Assembly: GCA_030523385.1 (NCBI GenBank)
Contig: JAUNIV010000177.1
Location: 1-5,786 of the forward strand
Source of the DNA: Bacteroidales bacterium
Lineage (GTDB): Bacteria; Bacteroidota; Bacteroidia; Bacteroidales; Bacteroidaceae
Direction: 5' to 3'
Length of the DNA stretch: 5,786 bases
Below the pieces are notes generated by a model. The model saw only the letters and a program-made list of their open reading frames with translations, ran no database searches and was not told the DNA's origin. The translations under genes and the position numbers were made by a program. Positions 1 to 5,786 of this stretch are shown piece by piece (the first letter of the stretch is position 1; each line of letters opens with the position of its first letter).

Positions 1-1054
1 GACGATGGTTCACATACACATTTCCGATGGCTGCACAGGTTTCGCAATAGGCCGACATGTTGGGCAATTCATAGTTCTTGCCGAAGGCTTCTCCGTTGTT
101 AGTTGCTCCGATACCACCGGTGATGTAATACTTCTTGCTGACAATGTTGTCCCAGATGCGGTCAATGGCATGAATGTAAGCCGTATCGCCTGTGAGGGCA
201 GCTACATCGGCCATACCGGCATACATATAAGCGGCACGCACGGCATGTCCCACAGCCTCATCCTGTTCTACCACAGGCTTGTGTGCCTGGCTGTATTCAT
301 CGGTACGGGAGGTATAGCCACGCTTGTCGAGGAAGAATTTGGCCTGGTCCAGGTATTTCTGTTCGCCCGTTACCAAGTACAATTTGGCCAATGCCATTTC
401 TGCAATCTGATGGCCTGGCACACGTACCACCTGGTCTTTTCCTTCGCCTATCTCGCGGCAGACACAGTCGGCATAACGAATGGCGATATCGAGGAAGTTA
501 CGCTTTCCGGTAGCCTGATAGTGGGCAATGGCTCCTTCTACCATGTGGCCTAAGTTGTAGAACTCATGGCTCAAATCTTCCACCAGTTCCCAGCGCTTTG
601 TTCCTGCCCATTCGTGCGGATGCTTGGGGTTCATGGTGCGGCTGGTATAGAGATAGCCATCCGGCTCTTGTGCGGCTGCCACAATCACGAGCACGCTATC
701 AATATATTTGGCCAGTTTCTTGTCCGGATAAGTCTGGAGCAGGTAGCTGGCACCCTCGATAGTCTTATACACATCGGTATCATCGAAAGAGAATCCGCCC
801 ACATGGATGGTATCACAAGGATGGGCTGCATTGACAAAGTTGGTGTAACGTCCGGTTTCCTCGCATTTGCTGAATGCCAAGGGAATGGTTACTTCACGGC
901 TAGCCTTGAGGCGTTGTCCCCAAAAGGCATCGGTCACTTTTACCGAAGTGAAGGGCACGGGGTCAATAGGGTATCCGTGCGATTGGTTTTTCACTTGTGC
1001 CTGGCTGCCCAGTGCAACGGTGGCAAGCAAGGCGGTTGCTAATAGTTTTTTCAT
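1..1054 (-). CDS. GH127 beta-L-arabinofuranosidase, 5' part (3' end beyond left edge)
   Basis: This is the N-terminal 351 codons of a DUF1680/GH127 enzyme, a family that releases terminal beta-L-arabinofuranose with a cysteine nucleophile held by zinc. The start is the ATG at 1054-1052, followed by a Sec signal peptide (MKKLLATALLATVALGSQAQ) with likely cleavage after SQA (residue 19) and no lipobox, so a periplasmic enzyme is predicted. The (alpha/alpha)6-barrel signature is clear: GGFSFDDTDVYK (87-97), NLGHMVEGAIAHY (167-179), VGHAVRAAYMY (268-278), GGIGATNNGEAFG (313-325) and AYCETCAAIGN (335-345). By family comparison with HypBA1, E322 in GEAFG is the acid/base and E338 and C340 in ETC are zinc ligands. 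The nucleophile Cys and the fourth ligand (a CC pair about 75 residues further on) lie outside the window. ETCAAIG favours GH127 over GH146, which usually has SCNTYN here. The gene starts 25 bp after the GH43 stop, so it is probably co-transcribed; the leader is AT-rich without a Shine-Dalgarno site. Whether the gene is intact cannot be judged. Confidence 0.95.
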   Translation of the reverse strand, partial: MKKLLATALLATVALGSQAQVKNQSHGYPIDPVPFTSVKVTDAFWGQRLKASREVTIPLAFSKCEETGRYTNFVNAAHPCDTIHVGGFSFDDTDVYKTIEGASYLLQTYPDKKLAKYIDSVLVIVAAAQEPDGYLYTSRTMNPKHPHEWAGTKRWELVEDLSHEFYNLGHMVEGAIAHYQATGKRNFLDIAIRYADCVCREIGEGKDQVVRVPGHQIAEMALAKLYLVTGEQKYLDQAKFFLDKRGYTSRTDEYSQAHKPVVEQDEAVGHAVRAAYMYAGMADVAALTGDTAYIHAIDRIWDNIVSKKYYITGGIGATNNGEAFGKNYELPNMSAYCETCAAIGNVYVNHR

Positions 1055-1079
1055 GGTTTCTATCGTTTTTATAATTATT

Positions 1080-3506
1080 TCATTCACGGTCTTGTGGCAA
1101 TGGCAGATACTCATCCCATAACTTCAATGAGTGCAGCCAGCCGCTAAACGGCCATTCATTTTCTGCATTTTTGCCCAAAGTTACGAATTGTGACGGTTTT
1201 ACCAACAACTGAATGTCCTTTTCGCTGATAAGTTTTCCATTGATGTAAACCTGCTCCATCCGTCCGTCGAAGCAGATATAGACGTGCTGCCATTGGCCTT
1301 CCAGTGTTTTCATGTCCTTGTAACCGGCATCTTCGTACCATCCGTAGTGGTTGATGACGCCGCAACGAGGCTCTGTGCCGTTCACCAGCATAATCTTTTC
1401 CAGCTCGTCGTGCGAGGTGGTGAAATCGGCCACACATTCGTTTTCGGCAATGGAGTCATTCAGTATCCAGGCTTCCAGCGTGTAGGGTGCATTGTCCAGC
1501 AGAGTAGCGGGCAATGAGAAAGAAGAGCGGAAGAATTGCTTGCCGTCGAAGCGGAAGGCCTTCTTTCCTTGCACATCATCTACCAACATCGGTTCGCGAC
1601 GTTGTGCCTCAAAGTAGCCGCTTACTCCGTGGTTGGGCAGGTACATAGCCGTATCGCCCACGGCAAAGTCATCGGCAGTGACAGACACCACCAGACCTTT
1701 CTTTTGCTGTTCTGCCACAGGCAGGCGCACAATGTCGGTCGTTGCATCGTATGCCTTTTCGGCTTCTTCCTGTTTCCAGTTGTAATATCTCAAGTTGGTT
1801 ATAACCAATGGCTCTGTGCCGGAAGAGACTGTCAGCAGCCCATCGCTCATTGCCAGTTCCTTGCCGGCACTTTGCCATTCACCTAACCTATAAACCATTG
1901 CGCTCAGGGTATGTTCTTTAGCGGGAGAGAGTTGAGGATGGCGATACTCCAGCACCGTATTGGGTGCCAGCACCACGGCATCGCGTCCGCCTATCCGTTC
2001 GCTGCGGGCAGCTCCTTGTTTCAATCGGAAAGAACCTCCCAACATACCTTCGTTATTGTTCCATTCGCGTCCGTCCCAATCGGCTGCGGTGAGTCCGAGC
2101 CATTGTTGCGGACAACTGTCTTCTGTATGGCCGAACACTTTGATGTTCCACACCGCTCCGCCGAATCCGTTTTTCTGTCCGCCCGTAAAGGTGAGGCGCA
2201 CATAGCGTGCTTTGACTTGTCCGAAATCCACCATCGGACTACCTGCCAAACGGTTCTGACGCTTGTCGGCAAAGATGTCCCATTGCTTGCCGTCGGCCGA
2301 TGTCTCTATCAGATATTGATAGAACTGCGTGCCATATTCAAATTGTGTCCACACGGTCCGTATCTCTTGTGCCTTACCTAAGTCCAGCTCAATCCATTCC
2401 TGACCCATGCCTGCGGGACGCCACAGAGTACCGTTGTTGTCGTCCACCGCATATTCAGCACGGAAGTTTTCATCGTAGGCTGATGAAGCCTTTACCTGAC
2501 AACCATAAGCCAGATTCTTTGATTTCACTGTGTTGGTAGCCAGTGCACCTACGCCTTCGTGAGTGGGTACAATCTTCTTGATGCTTCCGTCTTCGGCAAA
2601 CTCCATGCGGTCTATGCAAAGCTGGCGATGGAAACCACGGTTGGAGTGCGGATTGTCGTGACGGTGATAGACGATGTAGTAATTGCCGTTTTCTTCCAAC
2701 ACGCTGTGATGGCCGGGACCGTGCACCGTGCCGTCGGCATTGGTCTCCAAGATGCAACCGCGATAAGTGTAAGGGCCGAGCGGCTTATCCGATGTGGCAT
2801 ACTGCACGCGATAGGTATGGTCATGGCATGAGCCGGAGGAATACATGAAGTAATACACTCCGTTGCGTTTCAGCACAAAAGGAGCTTCGAAGAAGTCGGT
2901 CACTTCCGTGTTGGGGATAAGACGGGTTTCCGTAAAGCCCTTCATGTCCGGAGTAAGTTTTCCGGCACCACAGCCGAAGCCTTTGTAGATGCCCCATGTG
3001 CCCCAATACATATAAACCGAACCGTCATCGTCCACAAAAGTTTGTCCATCCAGCGTGATGGCATTGGTCACAAAGCGGTCGGGCACCAGCACGGCATCGT
3101 TCTCGCCCAAAATATTCTTCCACGGGCCGCGCGGCGTCTCACTTACACCGCAATGGATGGTACAAGGCTGGCAATAGATGTAGTAATACTTTCCGTCCGT
3201 ATGCTTCAGCACGTCGGGTGCCCATATCCAGTGTGTGTCGGGCCAGTTCATAGGCAGCAGCGTCCAGTTGACGAAATCCTTGCTGCTCCACACCTGTGCA
3301 GGGCCGAATCCGGCTCCGCTTCCGTCGGTGGTGGCATACATATAATAAGTATCGCCGAATTTCTTCACTGTGGGGTCGGCAAAATAACCCGGAATGATGG
3401 GATTGCCTGTACCCGGTGCATCAAATGCAGTTTGCGCAAAGGCAGTAGCAGTCCCCATCAGCAGGGAAAAGGTAGTCAGTTTCAGTATATTATTCATAAT
3501 CTTCAT
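1080..3506 (-). CDS. GH43 family enzyme with F5/8C and C-terminal LamG-like modules, periplasmic
   Basis: A complete 808-residue multimodular glycoside hydrolase. Residues 1-24 form a Sec signal peptide (cleavage near TAFA|Q) without a lipobox. Residues about 34-315 are a GH43 five-bladed beta-propeller. The family triad is visible: D44 in YFADPT (base), D98 in WIWAPDV (pKa modulator) and E207 in FFEAPF (acid). GPGHHS (263-268) supplies the conserved histidine of the propeller core. Residues about 326-460 resemble a discoidin/F5/8C (CBM32-like) fold, with WIELDLG (371-377), SADGKQW (403-409) and ARYVRLTF (433-440). Residues about 470-800 look like two concanavalin-A-type segments: the second is LamG-like (YTLEAWIL 675-682, GQWQHVYICFDG 737-748, VYINGKLI 753-760), the first degenerate. 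GH43 acts with inversion, typically on alpha-L-arabinofuranosides, beta-xylosides or beta-galactosides; arabinofuranosidase is my inference from the neighbours. The ATG at 3506 overlaps the GH97 stop by 4 bp and has a purine-rich GGAAG seven bases upstream. An in-frame ATG at 3497 would shorten the signal by three residues. Confidence 0.93.
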   Translation of the reverse strand: MKIMNNILKLTTFSLLMGTATAFAQTAFDAPGTGNPIIPGYFADPTVKKFGDTYYMYATTDGSGAGFGPAQVWSSKDFVNWTLLPMNWPDTHWIWAPDVLKHTDGKYYYIYCQPCTIHCGVSETPRGPWKNILGENDAVLVPDRFVTNAITLDGQTFVDDDGSVYMYWGTWGIYKGFGCGAGKLTPDMKGFTETRLIPNTEVTDFFEAPFVLKRNGVYYFMYSSGSCHDHTYRVQYATSDKPLGPYTYRGCILETNADGTVHGPGHHSVLEENGNYYIVYHRHDNPHSNRGFHRQLCIDRMEFAEDGSIKKIVPTHEGVGALATNTVKSKNLAYGCQVKASSAYDENFRAEYAVDDNNGTLWRPAGMGQEWIELDLGKAQEIRTVWTQFEYGTQFYQYLIETSADGKQWDIFADKRQNRLAGSPMVDFGQVKARYVRLTFTGGQKNGFGGAVWNIKVFGHTEDSCPQQWLGLTAADWDGREWNNNEGMLGGSFRLKQGAARSERIGGRDAVVLAPNTVLEYRHPQLSPAKEHTLSAMVYRLGEWQSAGKELAMSDGLLTVSSGTEPLVITNLRYYNWKQEEAEKAYDATTDIVRLPVAEQQKKGLVVSVTADDFAVGDTAMYLPNHGVSGYFEAQRREPMLVDDVQGKKAFRFDGKQFFRSSFSLPATLLDNAPYTLEAWILNDSIAENECVADFTTSHDELEKIMLVNGTEPRCGVINHYGWYEDAGYKDMKTLEGQWQHVYICFDGRMEQVYINGKLISEKDIQLLVKPSQFVTLGKNAENEWPFSGWLHSLKLWDEYLPLPQDRE
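3503..3506 (-). other. ATGA start/stop overlap joining GH97 and GH43
   Basis: On the minus strand the ATG of the GH43 gene (3506-3504) shares bases with the TGA stop of the GH97 gene (3505-3503). Such overlaps usually mean the two cistrons are on one mRNA and that ribosomes finishing the first can restart on the second. A GGAAG seven bases before the ATG lies inside the last GH97 codons. Confidence 0.9.
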
Positions 3507-5512
3507 TTTAATTCTTCCAGTTTCATGGCAAAACCTCCGCCCGAAGCCAGATGCACGGTGAGGCGGCTATCCTTGTTGATGGTCATGATTTCCTTGCGAT
3601 AGTCTTCGGCCTGCTTGTTGGCGTTGATGCCGTCGGCAAAGAGCGTGGCCTTGTACTGCGTTCCGGCAGGGAGGAAAGAAAAATCCAGTTGCACGTCGCG
3701 CTCGTCCCAGTTGGTCATGCCGCCTACATACCAGCCGGCATCCTTTTGGCGCACGCTTACGATGTATTTGCCCAGCTCGCCCGAAGCGATGAATGTGGAA
3801 TCCGTCGTGACAGGCAGCGAAGCGATGAAGTCCACACACTCCTGCTCATTGAGGTAATTGGTGGGAGCATCACACAGCATGGTGAAAGGCGAATCGTGTA
3901 CGATGTAAGCGGCCAGCTGATGGCAACGGGTTCCCATGCTCATGGGCGAATAATACACTGCCCGCCAGTCGGCTTTCGTAGCATTGCGCATGGCTCCGGG
4001 CGTATAGTCCACCGGTCCTGCCATCATGCGGATGTAGGGGAAAGTGACATCATAAAGCGGCATGTTGTTCTTGATGTCCGTCCATTTCACTTCTTCCATG
4101 CCGAATACACTTTCAAAGTTAATGACATTGGGATAAGTGCGGTTCAGTCCCGTAGGCTTATAGATGCCGTGCAGGTCGAGCGTCAGCCTGTGGCGGGCGG
4201 TAGCTTCGGCTATGCGATAGACCATCTCGACAGCCGTCTGGTCGTCACGGTCTAGGAAGTCCACCTTGAATCCTTTGATGCCCATGGCCGCATACTTCTC
4301 GCAAGCTGCTTCCAGTTGGGAGTCGAGCACATTGAACACTGTCCAAAGCACCAAGTCCACTCCTCGCTCGCGTCCGTAGGCCACCAGTTCCTCCAAGTCC
4401 AGTTCGGGAATGACGGTAAGCATATCGCCACTCTTCGGCTCATACCATCCCTCGTCCAACACCACGAACTCGATGCCGTTGCGTGCGGCAAAATCTATAT
4501 AATACTTATAGGTATCCATATTGATGCCTGCCTTGAAAGGTACTCCTTTCAGGTTCCAGTCGTTCCACCAGTCCCATGCCACCTTTCCGGTCTTTATCCA
4601 CGAAGTATCCTCCACGCGGCTGGCAGAAGCCAACGCATACACCAAGTTATTCACCGGCATGTCAGCATCCCGTTCGGTCACGGCCATCACGCGCCACGGA
4701 TACGTGCGTGCCCCTTCGCTCTTAGCAATGAAATCGGCAGTCTTCGTCACATACTCCTGCTTTCTCCACGGATAGAAGTCCGTTTCCGTCGGATAATGCG
4801 CAAACACACCCTTTAGCAAACACCCCGTTTCTCCATTCTTCATTCCCTTCACGAACATGCCCGGATAAGCTTCGAGGTCACTTTCCAGCAAAGTCAGTTT
4901 CGCACGTCCGCAGTCCACCGTCACGGGCAGGAAAGCAAGTTTGGGCTGAGCCTGACTCAATGGAGTCACATCATATACATTCTGGAAAGCCATGTAGAGC
5001 GGCTGCTTGTCGTTGGTGGAATAAGGCAGCCAGGCCGTAGGATCGCCAGGGAAGCAATATTCAGCCACCTCTTCCCGAATCACCGTCTCGCTCCTTCGGG
5101 TGGTATAGAACCGATAGGCCACTCCCTCGTTGTAGGCACGGAAGGTTATCCCGAAGCCTCCGTTCAGCTTCAAGTCCAGCTCACAGTATTCGGCTGTGAA
5201 CTCCTTGAAGCGATAGAACGGAGCCTTCACCTGGTCTTTCACCTTTTTTCTCCGCTCGCCCGTCACGCGGGGAGCGTCACCTATTGAAGTTCCATCAGTC
5301 AAAACCAAACCTATATTAGAGTGAGATAAAATCGTGTCGCCTTGACAGGTAAGCTGATAAGAAAGCCGTTCGGCAGCTTTCACCTCCACCGTCATTCGTC
5401 CGTCGGGCGATGACAGCATGTATTTCTTTTCTTTGGCTGCGAGGGTGGTGCTGCCCAAAAGGAGTGCCAGACCAAGCAACAGTCTGGGTATTCTCTTGTT
5501 GTTTTTCATCAT
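3503..5512 (-). CDS. GH97 glycoside hydrolase, retaining branch (alpha-galactosidase or beta-L-arabinopyranosidase)
   Basis: A complete 669-residue GH97 enzyme, a typical length for the family. Residues 1-26 are a Sec signal peptide (hydrophobic LLLGLALLLG, cleavage near LAA|K) with no lipobox, so it is probably periplasmic. The N-terminal beta-sandwich (about 30-280) contains NGGFGITFRAYNEGVAYRF (117-135) and TAWLPYSTND (159-168). The TIM barrel starts near VAWDWWNDWN (311-320) and includes EFVVLDEGWYE (348-358). GIKGFKVDFLDRDDQ (411-425) places D418 where the retaining enzyme BtGH97b has its nucleophile D415. Downstream, DLHG replaces the LHE motif of inverting SusB-type alpha-glucosidases, and NFESVFGMEE (465-474) gives E467 (calcium ligand) and E473 (acid/base) with SusB-like six-residue spacing. 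The retaining branch contains alpha-galactosidases and a reported B. thetaiotaomicron beta-L-arabinopyranosidase; the sequence alone does not separate them. A C-terminal beta-sandwich (about 570-665) completes the fold. It is the first gene of the visible operon. The start could equally be the second ATG at 5509; neither has a Shine-Dalgarno site. Confidence 0.95.
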   Translation of the reverse strand: MMKNNKRIPRLLLGLALLLGSTTLAAKEKKYMLSSPDGRMTVEVKAAERLSYQLTCQGDTILSHSNIGLVLTDGTSIGDAPRVTGERRKKVKDQVKAPFYRFKEFTAEYCELDLKLNGGFGITFRAYNEGVAYRFYTTRRSETVIREEVAEYCFPGDPTAWLPYSTNDKQPLYMAFQNVYDVTPLSQAQPKLAFLPVTVDCGRAKLTLLESDLEAYPGMFVKGMKNGETGCLLKGVFAHYPTETDFYPWRKQEYVTKTADFIAKSEGARTYPWRVMAVTERDADMPVNNLVYALASASRVEDTSWIKTGKVAWDWWNDWNLKGVPFKAGINMDTYKYYIDFAARNGIEFVVLDEGWYEPKSGDMLTVIPELDLEELVAYGRERGVDLVLWTVFNVLDSQLEAACEKYAAMGIKGFKVDFLDRDDQTAVEMVYRIAEATARHRLTLDLHGIYKPTGLNRTYPNVINFESVFGMEEVKWTDIKNNMPLYDVTFPYIRMMAGPVDYTPGAMRNATKADWRAVYYSPMSMGTRCHQLAAYIVHDSPFTMLCDAPTNYLNEQECVDFIASLPVTTDSTFIASGELGKYIVSVRQKDAGWYVGGMTNWDERDVQLDFSFLPAGTQYKATLFADGINANKQAEDYRKEIMTINKDSRLTVHLASGGGFAMKLEELK

Positions 5513-5706
5513 ATTATTCGGTTTTTCATTCTTTTGTTATGCTGCAAAGTAAGGAAAAGAAACGCAAAAAGGATGAATCAATCGTACAAGGATATACTAA
5601 AATCGTCTAAACATCCCTGCCCCAGAGGCTTTCCAAGGGCAGTTTTATACGATTTTAGTATTTGATTGGATTATTTTCCCCGCGATGAAAGCAAGGATAA
5701 AGGAAT
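5513..5706 (-). promoter_or_regulatory. Intergenic leader upstream of the GH97-GH43-GH127 operon
   Basis: About 194 bp with no credible coding sequence lies before the GH97 start and is AT-rich near the gene, as expected for a Bacteroidales promoter and leader. It must hold the operon promoter unless transcription enters from the right. I could not find a clean Bacteroides sigma-ABfr pair (TTTG, about 19-21 bp, TAnnTTTG). The nearest candidates for the -7 element on the minus strand are TTACTTTG (5552-5545) and TATCCTTG (5594-5587), each one base off consensus and without a properly spaced -33 box. The inverted repeat at 5594-5661 is the main structural feature. Confidence 0.5.
5594..5661. 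repeat. 13-bp perfect inverted repeat with 42-bp spacer, upstream of GH97
   Basis: ATACTAAAATCGT at 5594-5606 is exactly repeated in inverted orientation at 5649-5661. After one mismatch the symmetry continues imperfectly: each arm, read inward, goes on as (C or A)TAAAC/TAAAAC, giving arms of about 19-20 bp with one indel. A second small inverted pair, CTGCCC (5617-5622) and GGGCAG (5637-5642), sits inside with a 14-base loop. The element could be a pair of operator half-sites for the PUL regulator, a stem-loop in the mRNA leader or a remnant of a small mobile element. It begins 81 bp upstream of the GH97 start codon. There is no T-run directly after either arm, so a standard intrinsic terminator is not supported. 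Confidence 0.75.
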
Positions 5707-5786
5707 TTAGATTGGCATATATAATTTCTTCTGGTATGTATCAATGTCTGAGGGCAAAATCTCTCCAGTGTTGTCATGAAGCATCC
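5707..5786 (-). CDS. Possible C-terminal end of an upstream gene (25 codons visible)
   Basis: Read on the minus strand from the right edge, one frame is open for 25 codons and ends in TAA at 5709-5707. The peptide MLHDNTGEILPSDIDTYQKKLY followed by MPI is protein-like, with mixed polar composition, and could be the C-terminus of the preceding gene in the locus. I do not recognise the family. If real, it would place another same-strand gene about 195 bp before the GH97 start. A frame this short could be open by chance, so the call is tentative. Confidence 0.4.
   Translation of the reverse strand, partial: MLHDNTGEILPSDIDTYQKKLYMPI

Noticed and set aside
5..1042. Plus-strand open frames of 182 and 158 codons opposite the GH127 gene
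   Set aside because: They are antisense to a gene with strong family motifs, show no recognisable domain, and their histidine/cysteine-rich composition is typical of reverse-complement readings.
1055..1079. Separate promoter or terminator between GH43 and GH127
   Set aside because: The gap is only 25 bp, AT-rich, without a hairpin or promoter boxes, which fits a simple operon junction.
3042..3602. A 186-codon plus-strand open frame spanning the GH43/GH97 junction
   Set aside because: It is antisense to both genes, including the GH43 signal peptide, and has no domain or ribosome binding site.
3551..4255. A 234-codon plus-strand open frame opposite the GH97 gene
   Set aside because: It lies entirely antisense to the conserved GH97 catalytic region and has no motif of its own. 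Open antisense frames are common opposite such codon usage.
5545..5568. Bacteroides promoter with TTACTTTG as -7 and TTTG at 5568-5565 as -33
   Set aside because: The boxes are only 12 bp apart instead of about 19-21 and the -7 box lacks the consensus A, so I do not annotate it as a promoter.
5594..5661. Intrinsic transcription terminator for the upstream gene
   Set aside because: The repeat can form a stem, but neither side is followed by a T-run and the outer stem is AT-rich with a 42-base interior.
5594..5661. MITE or insertion-sequence remnant with terminal inverted repeats
   Set aside because: No target-site duplication is visible at the flanks (CAAGGAT and TTGATTG), and 68 bp is very short for such an element.

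Overview
The window reads as part of a carbohydrate-degradation locus (a polysaccharide utilisation locus, PUL) from a gut-type member of the Bacteroidales, most likely Bacteroides or a close relative. The reasons are the combination of glycoside hydrolase families, the F5/8C and LamG-type modules on the GH43 enzyme, Sec signal peptides on all three enzymes, AT-rich untranslated leaders without strong Shine-Dalgarno sites, and dense same-strand packing.

All convincing genes lie on the minus strand, so the operon reads from right to left. The right edge (5707-5786) may hold the last 25 codons of an upstream gene. About 190 bp of non-coding DNA follows (5513-5706), carrying a conspicuous 13-bp perfect inverted repeat. 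Then come a GH97 enzyme (3503-5512), a GH43 enzyme with C-terminal carbohydrate-binding-type modules (1080-3506) and the first 351 codons of a GH127 beta-L-arabinofuranosidase, which runs off the left edge (1-1054). GH97 and GH43 overlap by 4 bp (ATGA) and GH43 and GH127 are 25 bp apart, so the three almost certainly form one transcript.

The three enzymes have type I signal peptides and no lipobox cysteine, so they are predicted to be soluble periplasmic exo-enzymes. Catalytic residues are visible in all of them: the aspartate nucleophile and acid glutamate of the retaining GH97 branch, the Asp/Asp/Glu triad of GH43, and the acid/base Glu plus two of the zinc ligands of GH127. Beta-L-arabinofuranosidase (GH127), probable alpha-L-arabinofuranosidase or related activity (GH43), and alpha-galactosidase or beta-L-arabinopyranosidase (GH97) would together strip arabinose and galactose side chains. 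The best inferred substrate is a plant arabinogalactan, arabinogalactan-protein, extensin-type or pectic side chain. No SusC/SusD pair, regulator or endo-acting surface enzyme is in view.

I found no new defence system, mobile element, CRISPR array or RNA gene. The items most worth a second look are the inverted repeat upstream of GH97, an apparent internal duplication in the GH43 C-terminus, an unusual cysteine cluster in the GH43 catalytic domain, and the open specificity of the GH97.
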